Origin: Gammaproteobacteria bacterium
GTDB taxonomy: Bacteria; Pseudomonadota; Gammaproteobacteria; Steroidobacterales; Steroidobacteraceae
Assembly (NCBI GenBank): GCA_027452045.1
Contig: DAIDHH010000196.1
Coordinates: forward strand, 1 to 42,298
Reading direction: 5' to 3'
Length of the DNA: 42,298 nucleotides
This document shows positions 1 to 7,854 of the stretch, piece after piece. The first letter of the stretch is position 1, and every line of letters starts with the position of its first letter. The translations under genes and the position numbers were made by a program. The notes under the pieces are model-generated. The model was not told where the DNA came from. It saw only the letters and a list, made by a program, of their open reading frames with translations, and did no database searches.

Positions 1-130
<130 letters not shown>

Positions 131-208
131 TTAGCGTGCCATAGCGCCGAGCGCTGCATGCGCTCAGACGGTCTGGGAGCCTGTCCGGCTCCCGGGCAGA
201 GCCATTTT

Positions 209-224
209 TGCAGTTTTCGTGCCA
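209..224 (-). promoter_or_regulatory. Sigma-54 promoter of glnK
   Basis: The minus strand reads TGGCACGAAAACTGCA. The GG and GC dinucleotides are exactly ten bases apart, and only one position departs from the consensus TGGCACGRNNNTTGCW. The start point would fall about 12 bases beyond the GC, near position 198, giving a leader of roughly 100 bases before the glnK ATG. Two other TGGCACG strings nearby (135-141 on the minus strand and 253-259 on the plus strand) lack a correctly spaced GC. Confidence 0.75.
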
Positions 225-285
225 TCTCGGAAATCCGGATAAATCGCTGAGTTGGCACGCCCAGGCGCTTCGCGCGCGATACTTT

Positions 286-302
286 TGCACCATTATGGCG
301 CA
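286..302. promoter_or_regulatory. NtrC binding site (enhancer for glnK)
   Basis: TGCACC-ATTA-TGGCGCA is a near-perfect dyad, one base off the NtrC consensus TGCACC-N4-TGGTGCA. Its centre is about 95 bases upstream of the predicted sigma-54 start, a usual enhancer distance. A single further TGGTGCG half-site lies at about 327-333 and could be part of a weaker second site. The box also lies about 70 bases in front of the plus-strand flavoprotein gene at 368, but no convincing sigma-54 promoter faces that way. Confidence 0.65.
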
Positions 303-367
303 GCCTCGGCCCGGATGCGCGCTCCCATGGTGCGGGACTCGGGAGTGCTCCGGTAAGCTTCCCCTGC

Positions 368-1591
368 ATGCTCGAGAACATCGTCATCGTGGGCGCCGGC
401 CAGGCCGCCGTCCAGGCCATCGATACGCTGCGCCGCAAGGGCTTCGGCGGAAAGATCACGCTGGTGGGCGAGGAGCCCTGGCTGCCCTACCAGCGCCCCC
501 CGCTTTCGAAGAAATACCTGGCCGGGGCGCTCGAGCGCGAGCGGCTGCTGTTGCGCCCGCAACGCTTCTACGAGGAGCACTCGATCGAGACCAGGCTCGG
601 TCGGCGGGTCGTGGAGCTTGCCCGGCGCGAGCAGCGTCTGCGGCTCGACGACGGCTCGGAGCTGGCGTACGACGCGCTGCTGCTTGCCACGGGCGCCCGC
701 TCGCGGCCCCTAGGTGTGCCCGGCGCTGATCTCGAGGGTGTCCATACCCTGCGCACCATAGCGGACGTCGACAGGATCCGCGCGGGCCTCTCCACTGGGG
801 CGCGCCTGGTCATCGTGGGGGGAGGCTATATCGGACTCGAGGTGGCGGCGACCGCGCGCGAGCAGGGCCTCTCGGTCACGGTGCTGGAGACGGCCGCCCG
901 AGTCATGAGCCGGGTCACCTGCACGGAGGTCTCGGCGTTCTATGCGGCCGAGCATGCGCGCCACGGCGTGAGCATCCTCTGCAACTCGAATGTCCAGGCG
1001 TTCCTCGCGCAGCCCGCAGGCCGGCGCGTGCGAGCGGTCCTGACCGGCGACGGGCGGGAGCATCCGGCGGACCAGGTCCTCGTCGGCGTGGGTGCGATAC
1101 CCAACGTGGAGCTGGCCCTCGCGGCCGGACTCGCCTGCGACAACGGCGTGGTGGTGGATGAGTATTGCCGCACGGCCGATCCCGCCATTTACGCCGCCGG
1201 GGACTGTTGCAGCCATCCGAGCCCGCACTATGGCCGGCGGCTGCGCCTGGAATCGGTGGACAATGCGTTCGAGCAAGGCGCGAGCGCTGCGCTCAATCTC
1301 CTCGGCCTGGACACGGTGCACGACAAGGTGCCTTGGTTCTGGTCCGACCAGTATGACCTGAAGCTCGTCATCGTCGGCATTGCGCAGGGTTACGACTCGG
1401 TGGTGCTGCGCGGCGATCCCGCCGCGCGCGCCTTCAGCGCCTGCTATCTGCGCGGCGGTGAGCTGATCGCCCTCGACAGCATCAATACCGCGAAGGACCA
1501 GATGGCCGCGCGCAGGCTGATCGCGCTTCGCGCGCGGCCAGACCCGGGCCGGCTGGCCGATCCGGGCGTCCCGCTGAAGGAGATCGGTTGA
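368..1591 (+). CDS. FAD-dependent NAD(P)H:ferredoxin reductase (rhodocoxin/putidaredoxin reductase type)
   Basis: A 407-residue cytoplasmic flavoprotein. An FAD-binding GAGQAAV Rossmann motif is at residues 9-15, an ATGAR motif at about 107-111, a second nucleotide-binding motif VIVGGGYIGLEV at 148-159, and the FAD-contacting YAAGDC at 275-280. The C-terminal 80 residues (from PWFWSDQYD) match the Reductase_C domain of ferredoxin reductases that feed cytochrome P450s and ring-hydroxylating oxygenases. Length is normal for the family. No [2Fe-2S] ferredoxin, P450 or dioxygenase gene lies beside it here, so its electron acceptor is unknown. The ATG start gives a standard N-terminus with the FAD motif nine residues in, but the ribosome site (GGTAAG) is poor. 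A small CCGCGG/CCGCGG hairpin follows the stop and may separate it from cobU. Confidence 0.85.
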   Translation: MLENIVIVGAGQAAVQAIDTLRRKGFGGKITLVGEEPWLPYQRPPLSKKYLAGALERERLLLRPQRFYEEHSIETRLGRRVVELARREQRLRLDDGSELAYDALLLATGARSRPLGVPGADLEGVHTLRTIADVDRIRAGLSTGARLVIVGGGYIGLEVAATAREQGLSVTVLETAARVMSRVTCTEVSAFYAAEHARHGVSILCNSNVQAFLAQPAGRRVRAVLTGDGREHPADQVLVGVGAIPNVELALAAGLACDNGVVVDEYCRTADPAIYAAGDCCSHPSPHYGRRLRLESVDNAFEQGASAALNLLGLDTVHDKVPWFWSDQYDLKLVIVGIAQGYDSVVLRGDPAARAFSACYLRGGELIALDSINTAKDQMAARRLIALRARPDPGRLADPGVPLKEIG

Positions 1592-1658
1592 GCATGAGCC
1601 CCGCGGCCCTTGCCGCGGCAGTCCTTTCGCCCCCGTCCTGCAATCATCGTCCTCACCC

Positions 1659-2207
1659 ATGAAATCTTTCTTTCTCGGCGGCGCCCGCAGCGGCAAGAGC
1701 ACACTGGCCGCCCGCCAGGCGGCGCAATGCTCGAGCGATGTCTGCTGCATCGTCACCGCCACTGTGGCCGATCCGGAGATGGCCGCGCGCGTCGAGGCAC
1801 ATCAACGCGAGCGTCCCGGCCATTGGCGAGTGCGCGAAGCGCCCATCGAGCTTGCGGCGGCGTTGCGCGAGGAGAGCGGCGCCGCAGGCGTGCTGCTGAT
1901 CGACTGCCTGACGCTCTGGCTGACCAACTGCCTGTGGCCCCCGCCGGAGGGATCGGGTGCTCCGGTGAAGGAGATGGCGGTGGATCTCGCGGGCTGGCGG
2001 CGCGAACGGGATGCCTTCATCGAAGCGCTCTCGAGCGTCCAATGCCCGGTGGTCCTCGTCAGTAACGAAGTGGGCGGCGGCATCGTGCCCGCGAGCCCCG
2101 TTGCCCGGCTGTTCCGCGATGAGCAGGGCTGGCTCAACCAGGCCGTGGCGGGGGTCTGCGATGAGGTCTACTTCGTGGCGGCAGGATTGCCCCTGCGGCT
2201 CAGGTGA
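1659..2207 (+). CDS. cobU: Bifunctional adenosylcobinamide kinase / adenosylcobinamide-phosphate guanylyltransferase
   Basis: A 182-residue protein with an N-terminal P-loop GGARSGKS at residues 7-14. His48 in EAHQRERP corresponds to the histidine that is guanylylated in CobU. LIDCLTLWLTNCL and the SNEVGGGIVP segment are both family hallmarks. The enzyme phosphorylates adenosylcobinamide and then transfers GMP, giving AdoCbi-GDP for CobS. Length is typical. It runs toward the cobS-cobT pair on the other strand, and the cobU and cobS stop codons are only about 35 bases apart. No upstream corrin-ring genes are present, so this is the nucleotide-loop assembly/salvage portion of the pathway. I found no cobalamin riboswitch in the short space before it. 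Confidence 0.93.
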   Translation: MKSFFLGGARSGKSTLAARQAAQCSSDVCCIVTATVADPEMAARVEAHQRERPGHWRVREAPIELAAALREESGAAGVLLIDCLTLWLTNCLWPPPEGSGAPVKEMAVDLAGWRRERDAFIEALSSVQCPVVLVSNEVGGGIVPASPVARLFRDEQGWLNQAVAGVCDEVYFVAAGLPLRLR

Positions 2208-2241
2208 GCAAGCCTCTGCGCACGGGCGCTGCGATGAACGG

Positions 2242-2958
2242 TCAGGTGCCGGCGAGCGCCAGTGCGACCAAGAGCACGGTCTCGCAGACCTCGATCCCGG
2301 CGCCGAGGCAGTCGCCCGTCATGCCGCCGAGGCGCCTCTTCAGCCAGTAACCCCACCCGGCGATCACGAGTGGCGCGACGCACAGTACCGGCGCCAGCAG
2401 CACGCTGGCCCCGAGCAGCAGCATCATCCACGCCACGAGCCAGCCCGCATGCGGCGGTGACTGCGCGAAGCGCTCGCCCTGGCCGGGTTTGAGAGGCTCG
2501 AGCCAGCGCCCCCAGAGGAGAGGGCCCAGGCGGGCCCAGGCCGGGATGAGGGCGACGGCGTACAGCGTGAAGCCGGAAATTGAGCCGAGCGCGGCCGTCT
2601 TGACCAATAGCACCAGCACCACGCTCACCACACCAAAAGTGCCGACGTGCGGGTCCGAGAGCACGGTGAGGAAGCGGTCGGGATCGCGATGCGAGGCGGC
2701 GAGGGCGTCGGTGAGATCCGCGAGGCCATCGAGATGCAGCGCCCCGGTCAGCCATGCCCACAGCAGCACCCCGAGCGCGGCGGCGAGCAGCGGCCGCTCG
2801 CCCACGAAGGCGGCGGGCAACAGCGCGACGGCGCCGATACCCAGGCCGATGAGCGGGAACCAAAGCGCCGAGCGGGACAGCTCGCGCGCCGAGAAATCCT
2901 CGATCCGCCGCACGGGCAGACGGGTGAGGAACTGGGTCGCCAGTCTCAGGCTTCGCAT
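2242..2958 (-). CDS. cobS: Adenosylcobinamide-GDP ribazoletransferase (cobalamin synthase)
   Basis: A 238-residue inner-membrane protein with about six hydrophobic segments. It carries the CobS signatures HLDGLADLTDA and SDPHVGTFGV, acidic and metal-binding motifs expected for joining AdoCbi-GDP to alpha-ribazole (or its phosphate). The start at 2958 (MRSLRLATQFLTRLPV) matches the family N-terminus, and a purine-rich GAGGCGGGCGAG precedes it. An in-frame extension to 3066 overlaps the end of cobT and has no CobS-like sequence. It lies 19 bases behind cobT and is almost certainly translated from the same mRNA. CobT supplies its alpha-ribazole phosphate and CobU its GDP-activated corrinoid, so the three genes complete the lower ligand. 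Confidence 0.92.
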   Translation of the reverse strand: MRSLRLATQFLTRLPVRRIEDFSARELSRSALWFPLIGLGIGAVALLPAAFVGERPLLAAALGVLLWAWLTGALHLDGLADLTDALAASHRDPDRFLTVLSDPHVGTFGVVSVVLVLLVKTAALGSISGFTLYAVALIPAWARLGPLLWGRWLEPLKPGQGERFAQSPPHAGWLVAWMMLLLGASVLLAPVLCVAPLVIAGWGYWLKRRLGGMTGDCLGAGIEVCETVLLVALALAGT

Positions 2959-2977
2959 CGGCTCGCCCGCCTCGGTC

Positions 2978-4042
2978 TCAGGGGGATTTTCCCGAGACGC
3001 CTGCTTCGGCGAACGTGGCCATGTTGCGGTGCAGCGCGAGTGCCGCGCGCACGATGGGCAGCGCAAGTGCCGCGCCCGTTCCCTCCCCGAGACGCATGTC
3101 GAGATCCAACAGGGGCACCAGACCCAGTGCCTCGAGCGCGGCGCGGTGGCCCGGCTCCGCGGAGCGATGACCGGCCTGCATCCACTCGCGGCTCGCCGGC
3201 TCGAGGCGGACGGCCGTCAGCGCCGCGGAGGTGGAAATGTAGCCATCGACCAGCACTGGCGCGCCGAGTCGCGCCGCCTCCAGGTAAAACCCGGCGATGG
3301 CCGCGATCTCGAGCCCGCCGAGCTCGCTCAGCACCTCGATCGGCGCCGCATGGCCTGCATGGGCCTTCGCCACGCGCTCGAGCGCTCCTCGCACCACGTC
3401 GATCTTGTGTTTCAATCCCGGGTCGTCGACGCCCGTGCCACGGCCCACGATCCGGGCGGGGTCGCTGCCGGTGAAGGCGCAGATCAGGCAGGCCGCCGCG
3501 GTGGTGTTGGCGATGCCCATGTCGCCGGCGATCAGCAGCCGCGCGCCCCGGTCCACCGCCCGGCGGGCGCACTGCGCACCCACCTCGAGGGCCTTGCGGG
3601 TCTCCTCCGCCGTCATGGCCGCCGTCATCGACAGGTCGCGAGTCCCCGCACGCACGCGCTCGTTACGCACGCCGGCCGGCGGCGGTGCATCGGTTGCAAC
3701 GCCGACGTCCACCACCTCGATGCGGCAGTCGTGCAGATTGGTCAGCACATTGATCGCGGCGCCGCCGGCGGCGAAGTTTGCGACCATCTGGCCCGTCACG
3801 GCCGGTGGAAAGGCCGAGACACCCTGGGCCGCGACGCCATGATCGCCCGCGAACACGACCACCTCGCAGCGCGGCATGTCAGGGATGGGCTGACGCAGGC
3901 GTCCGGCCAGCCAGCAGGCCAGGTCTTCGAGTCGCCCGAGCGAGCCAGGAGGCTTGGTGAGTTGGGACTGACGTGCGCGGGCGGCGCTTTCGGCCGCTGC
4001 GTCTGGTGCCGGAATGGGCCGGTAAGGGAGGTCGCTGTTCAT
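2978..4042 (-). CDS. cobT: Nicotinate-nucleotide--dimethylbenzimidazole phosphoribosyltransferase
   Basis: A 354-residue cytoplasmic enzyme that moves phosphoribose from nicotinate mononucleotide to dimethylbenzimidazole, making alpha-ribazole phosphate. Visible family segments are LTKPPGSLGRLEDLA near the N-terminus, VFAGDHGV, GDMGIANTTAAA (phosphoribose/phosphate binding) and LGEGTGAA near the C-terminus. Glu320 of the last should be the catalytic base (Glu317 in Salmonella). I chose the start at 4042 (MNSDLPYRP), because the 20-residue in-frame extension to 4102 has no family similarity. It is first in a cobT-cobS pair. The 182 bases upstream, shared with the divergent radical SAM gene, do not contain a B12 riboswitch that I can fold or recognise. 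Confidence 0.94.
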   Translation of the reverse strand: MNSDLPYRPIPAPDAAAESAARARQSQLTKPPGSLGRLEDLACWLAGRLRQPIPDMPRCEVVVFAGDHGVAAQGVSAFPPAVTGQMVANFAAGGAAINVLTNLHDCRIEVVDVGVATDAPPPAGVRNERVRAGTRDLSMTAAMTAEETRKALEVGAQCARRAVDRGARLLIAGDMGIANTTAAACLICAFTGSDPARIVGRGTGVDDPGLKHKIDVVRGALERVAKAHAGHAAPIEVLSELGGLEIAAIAGFYLEAARLGAPVLVDGYISTSAALTAVRLEPASREWMQAGHRSAEPGHRAALEALGLVPLLDLDMRLGEGTGAALALPIVRAALALHRNMATFAEAGVSGKSP

Positions 4043-4224
4043 TGCTGCCTGGCTTTGTGGTTCGGGACTCGGGACGGATCGCGCGCCGCGCTCGAGGCGC
4101 ACTCCGACACGGTCGGTTCACGGGGGGCGTAAGAGTGGCAGCGCCGGCCTGTTCCGTCCAGCGGCCGCCGCCGCCGTGGCTGACCCTCGTCAGGTTCGCG
4201 CCGCTTTACGGCAAGGCTGGATAG

Positions 4225-5331
4225 ATGTACAGTCAAAGCATGGCGGTCTCGAGCGGCAAGGCACAGCGCAAACCCCTGCCGGGGCACGGGGCGCTCTCGA
4301 ACCCGGCCGGCCGCTTCGAGCGGCGCCAGATCGAGACGGTTGACGACGGGTGGTACCGGGAGGAGGTGCCCGAGACCGTGCCGCTGTCCCTCGAGCCTGA
4401 TCACGCCCGCAGCGTGATCAGCACCAACGATTCCCCCGACATCCCCTTCGAGCAGTCGATCAATCCCTACCGCGGCTGCTCCCACGCCTGCAGCTACTGC
4501 TACAGCCGTCCGAGTCACAGTTATGTCGGCCTGTCTCCCGGGTTGGATTTCGAGGCGAAATTGTTCTACAAGCGGGACGCCGCCGCAGTTCTCGAGCGCG
4601 AGTTGGCGCATCCCGGATATGTCTGCAAGCCGATCAACATGGGGTCCAATACCGATCCCTATCAGCCGATCGAGCGACGCATGCGCGTCACGCGCGAGAT
4701 CCTCCAGGTTCTCCTTCGCTGTCGCCATCCCCTCACGCTCGTCACCAAGGGTGCGCTCGTGCTGCGCGACCTCGACCTCATCGTGCAGCTCGCCCGCGAC
4801 AACCTGATCGGCGTCGGCATCAGCATCACCACGCTCGATGCCGGCCTCAAGCGCGCGATGGAGCCGCAGGCGGCCTCGCCCCAGGCGCGACTCGGGATCG
4901 TGCGCACCCTGAGCCAGGCTGGGGTGCCGGTCGGGGTCCTGGTGGCGCCGGTGATCCCCGCGCTCACCGACCACGAGATGGAAAGCATTCTCGAGGCGGC
5001 CGCCGAGGCGGGGGCGCGGTGGGCCACCTACACCCTGTTGCGCCTGCCCCATGAGGTGAAGGATCTCTTCAAGGAGTGGCTGGCCGCCCACTATCCCGAT
5101 CGGGCGGAGCATGTGATGTCGCTCGTGCGGCAGATGCGCGGGGGGCGGGACAACGATCCGCGCTTCGGCGCGCGCATGCGCGGGACGGGGTTGTTCGCAG
5201 AGCTTCTGCGCAGCCGCTTTCACATCGCCGCCCGGCGCCTCGGCCTCGACACGCAGCGCGCGGGCGGGCTCGAGGTCGGCCTGTTCAGGCCACCGCGCCC
5301 GCCGGCGCCGCAGCTGGCGCTCGATTTCTGA
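4225..5331 (+). CDS. PA0069-family radical SAM protein (SplB-like)
   Basis: A 368-residue protein with the 4Fe-4S/SAM motif Cys85-x3-Cys89-x2-Cys92 in GCSHACSYCYSRPSH, preceded by NDSPDIPFEQSINPYRG. These are diagnostic of the uncharacterised PA0069-like branch related to spore photoproduct lyase. Further segments (MGSNTDPYQPIE, LVTKGALVLRDLDL, APVIPALTDHEME) follow the usual order of the radical SAM barrel. The reaction is not known. The start at 4225 has a possible AAGGCTGGA site; a second ATG lies five codons in. It diverges from cobT and stands alone. A GGCCG/CGGCC hairpin (5335-5351) just after the stop could act as a weak terminator. I am sure of the family and make no claim about the substrate. 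Confidence 0.85.
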   Translation: MYSQSMAVSSGKAQRKPLPGHGALSNPAGRFERRQIETVDDGWYREEVPETVPLSLEPDHARSVISTNDSPDIPFEQSINPYRGCSHACSYCYSRPSHSYVGLSPGLDFEAKLFYKRDAAAVLERELAHPGYVCKPINMGSNTDPYQPIERRMRVTREILQVLLRCRHPLTLVTKGALVLRDLDLIVQLARDNLIGVGISITTLDAGLKRAMEPQAASPQARLGIVRTLSQAGVPVGVLVAPVIPALTDHEMESILEAAAEAGARWATYTLLRLPHEVKDLFKEWLAAHYPDRAEHVMSLVRQMRGGRDNDPRFGARMRGTGLFAELLRSRFHIAARRLGLDTQRAGGLEVGLFRPPRPPAPQLALDF

Positions 5332-5386
5332 TGCGGCCGTTTCGAGCGGCCAAGCGGAAAAAAACCTAAGCAAGCGGGCATTCCCT

Positions 5387-5446
5387 CTAGGGATTCGGGC
5401 GCCCCGGAGCGCCGCGATGCGCCAAGGACTCCAACGGGGGTAGGAT
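5387..5446 (+). promoter_or_regulatory. Promoter element copy A: CTAGGGATTCGGGCGCC-N36-GTAGGAT
   Basis: The 17-mer CTAGGGATTCGGGCGCC (5387-5403) is followed exactly 36 bases later by GTAGGAT (5440-5446). The same 17-mer and the same 7-mer recur with the identical spacing at 9697-9756, before the TonB-dependent receptor gene. TAGGAT would serve as the -10 hexamer, and no -35 box stands 17 bases upstream. The 17-mer would then lie near -60 to -45, where an activator usually binds. It drives the TPR gene that starts about 60 bases further on. The regulator is unknown; the LysR protein encoded between the two copies is one candidate. Confidence 0.6.
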
Positions 5447-5503
5447 CTGCCCACGGTACCGGGCTCAGACCCGGAGTTGGCGTGCAGTTCCGGGGGTCGA
5501 TCC

Positions 5504-7186
5504 ATGTCGCGGGAACCGAAAGAGCCGTGCGCGCGGCGCTGCGAGAGCCGAGCGCCTGCGGCCAGAGTGCGCGCAAGTCCCGGCCGGGCGGGCCGCACGG
5601 GCCTGCGCGCGCGCCTCACGTGCATTCTGCTGGCCCTCGCGCTCTGTCCTGCCGCCCGCGCGTGGAACGGGCCCGCCTGGCCCACCTGCCGGGGGGCGAG
5701 CGGCCCGTTCGGCCTGGGTGAAATTCAGTTTCCCAACTCGGGAGCGCCTGCGGCGCAGAAGGAATTTCTGCGCGGCGTACTCCTCCTCTACAGCTTCGAG
5801 TACGGCGCGGCGCGCAGCGCCTTTCGGGCCACGGAGCGCACCGATCCGAGCTTCGCCATGGCCTATTGGGGCGATGCGCTGACGTACGACGAGACGCTCT
5901 GGCAGGAGGAGGACGTGTCGGGTGCGCGAAAGGCGCTCGACAGGCTGGCGTCCACTGCCGCGGGGCGCGCGGCCAAGGCCGGGACGAACCGGGAGAGGAT
6001 GTACCTGGCATCCGTCGAGGCGCTCTATGGCGCGGGGGACAAGACGCAACGGGACGCTCGCTACAGTGCTGCGCTGCACGCCTTGGTGCGAACATATCCG
6101 CACGATCTCAATGCCCGCACGTTCTATGCGCTGTCTCTCCTTGGTCTGAGCAACGGTGTGCGCAACATCCGCAACTACATGCGCGCCGCGGCACAGGCCG
6201 AAGAGGTGCTGCAAGTCGACCCCTGCCATCCGGGCGCATTGCACTACCTCATCCACGCCACCGATGATCCGGTGCACGCGGTCCTGGGGCTGCAGGCGGC
6301 ACGCCGGCTCGCCGAGGTGGCGCCCGAAGCGGAGCATGCGGTGCACATGCCGTCGCACACTTACATGGCACTCGGCATGTGGGACGACGTAATCCGCGCG
6401 AACCTCGCGTCGATCAGGGTTGCCCGTGCCCATCACATGACCGGCTATCACCAGATGATGTTTCTGATCTACGCCTACCTGCAAAAGAATGAGCGTGGGC
6501 AGGCCGAGAAGTGGATACGGCGCATCGCCCATGATGCGGCCGTTCCCACAGGGGGAGCCCAGGCCAAGGGAGGCAACGTACCGGTCACGCTCTCGAATCT
6601 CGCCTCGGGCGCCGCCGAGGATGCCCGCATGAGGCTCGCGTACCTGCGCGCCATGTGGCTCATCGAGACCCGAGGCGCCCCCGGCGTCGAGGCTCGAACC
6701 CCTGTTGACAGTCACGGCCTGCGGTCCGTGTTGTATTTCGCCGCACAGGACTTCGCCCGCGGCATCACGGCGGGTAAGGACATTGCCGCGGCGCGGGCCG
6801 CACTGCGGCAACTCACAGCCCGCGTGGCCGCGGGGCGCACGGCACCCCATGGGGTGGCCACCGGCTGGCTCGACACGGTGACGCCTCTGCAGCTGAAGGA
6901 CGCGACACTCATGGGCGATGCGCTCGAGGGTGTGATCCGCTACCGGGAAGGCCATCGGCGCGCCGGCATTGCGCAGGTCGCTCAAGCTGCGGCGACCGCG
7001 GACCGCTTGCCCTACCAGTACGGGCCGCCCTGGTCCGCCAAGCCGCTCGATGAATTGCTCGGGGAGCTGTTGCTCGCCGACGGACGAGGCGCCGCGGCGC
7101 GTGCAGCGTTCGAAAGGACCCTGGCGCAATACCCGGGGCGCCGTCTCGCTCTGCAGGGCCTCGCGGCCTCACGGCGGGCGCATTGA
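5504..7186 (+). CDS. Secreted tetratricopeptide-repeat protein of unknown function
   Basis: About 560 residues from the ATG at 5504. After a long basic N-terminus comes a hydrophobic stretch LTCILLALALCPAARA, a signal peptide with a likely AxA cleavage site, so the mature protein should be periplasmic. An in-frame GTG at 5567 would give a more ordinary signal peptide, and an in-frame TTG at 5477 is less likely. The mature part is helical with TPR-like units: a YSFEYGAARSAFRATERTDPSFAMAYWGDAL unit near the N-terminus, DLNARTFYALSLLG, and HPGALHYLIHATDDP with a run of conserved histidines (HAVHMPSHTYM). It matches a group of uncharacterised bacterial TPR proteins I recognise only generically. 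The promoter element at 5387-5446 lies directly upstream. The lipocalin-like gene follows 37 bases later and is probably in the same mRNA. Confidence 0.7.
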   Translation: MSREPKEPCARRCESRAPAARVRASPGRAGRTGLRARLTCILLALALCPAARAWNGPAWPTCRGASGPFGLGEIQFPNSGAPAAQKEFLRGVLLLYSFEYGAARSAFRATERTDPSFAMAYWGDALTYDETLWQEEDVSGARKALDRLASTAAGRAAKAGTNRERMYLASVEALYGAGDKTQRDARYSAALHALVRTYPHDLNARTFYALSLLGLSNGVRNIRNYMRAAAQAEEVLQVDPCHPGALHYLIHATDDPVHAVLGLQAARRLAEVAPEAEHAVHMPSHTYMALGMWDDVIRANLASIRVARAHHMTGYHQMMFLIYAYLQKNERGQAEKWIRRIAHDAAVPTGGAQAKGGNVPVTLSNLASGAAEDARMRLAYLRAMWLIETRGAPGVEARTPVDSHGLRSVLYFAAQDFARGITAGKDIAAARAALRQLTARVAAGRTAPHGVATGWLDTVTPLQLKDATLMGDALEGVIRYREGHRRAGIAQVAQAAATADRLPYQYGPPWSAKPLDELLGELLLADGRGAAARAAFERTLAQYPGRRLALQGLAASRRAH

Positions 7187-7223
7187 GGCCTTCACCCGGA
7201 CACAGGCATCGGCAGGTACGCGC

Positions 7224-7742
7224 ATGAAGATGACTCGGCGCACGCTGATCGCGGCAACCGCGGCCCTGTCGGGGCCGGGAGTGGGCCGTGCGGCCGGACC
7301 CTCGGGTATGCGGGCCCGGCTGCTCGGGGCCTGGCGACTGTTGGATGCAGTGACGGTGTACGCCTCGGGCGCGACCGGTCCCTGGTACGACCGGCCGGGT
7401 CCCTACCGGGGCGTGATCATCTACGACGCCTCGGGCGCGATGTCCGTCCAGATCGCGAGCGCGCGGCCTGCCGCCCGCAGTCCCCCGGCGTTCCCCGACA
7501 TGACAGTGGCCGCGCAATTGGGCTACCTGGACTCCTATTACGCCTACTTCGGCCGATTCGAGGTGGATGCGGCGAGGTCCGAGGTCCGGCACTTCGTCGA
7601 CACGTCGCTGGATCCAACGGAGGTGGGCGTCACTTACGTCCAGAAGCTCACGTTGGAGCGAGGACGATTGACCCTGACGACACAGCCCTGGCGGGTGGGC
7701 GAGCAGTGGCGGCACAGCCGGCTGACGTGGATGCGCGCATGA
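7224..7742 (+). CDS. Lipocalin-like domain protein with Tat-type signal
   Basis: 172 residues. The N-terminus MKMTRRTLIAATAALSGPG has a twin-arginine motif followed by a short hydrophobic core, so export by Tat is likely. The body begins LLGAWRLLDAVTVYASG and contains GVIIYDASGAMSVQI, YYAYFGRFEVD, and VTYVQKLTLERGRLTL. This pattern of beta strands fits the lipocalin-like family of small secreted proteins (Pfam Lipocalin_5). The ligand is unknown. The start at 7224 is preceded by GGCAGGT; a second ATG two codons on would also work. It lies 37 bases after the TPR gene, and a strong hairpin follows 12 bases after its stop, so the two genes look like one transcription unit. Confidence 0.72.
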   Translation: MKMTRRTLIAATAALSGPGVGRAAGPSGMRARLLGAWRLLDAVTVYASGATGPWYDRPGPYRGVIIYDASGAMSVQIASARPAARSPPAFPDMTVAAQLGYLDSYYAYFGRFEVDAARSEVRHFVDTSLDPTEVGVTYVQKLTLERGRLTLTTQPWRVGEQWRHSRLTWMRA

Positions 7743-7754
7743 GGCCATGCGGCG

Positions 7755-7783
7755 ATGGGGCCGGGCACACAACCTGGCCCCAT
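7755..7783 (+). terminator. Hairpin terminator after the lipocalin-like gene
   Basis: ATGGGGCCGGG and CCTGGCCCCAT form an 11-bp stem with one G-U pair around the 7-base loop CACACAA. It starts 12 bases after the stop codon of the upstream gene. There is no T-run after it, as is common in GC-rich genomes, so termination efficiency is uncertain. Confidence 0.5.
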
Positions 7784-7854
7784 GCGCCGGCGCTCGAGGC
7801 GGGACCGACTCCGGTGCGCACGGCGAGTGTGCATTCCGCTCCTGGGGCAGCGAG

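Noticed and set aside
252-268. TTGGCACG facing the ferredoxin reductase gene
   Set aside because: The -24 half is perfect, but the GC falls at the wrong spacing (11 instead of 10 bases).
1601-1618. CCGCGG/CCGCGG hairpin after the ferredoxin reductase gene
   Set aside because: Only six base pairs of a common GC-rich palindrome and no T-run; too weak to list as a terminator.
4043-4224. Possible cobalamin riboswitch before cobT
   Set aside because: The space has a CTGAC/GTCAG hairpin and a GCCAC string, but not the B12 box or the conserved core in order, so I do not call it.
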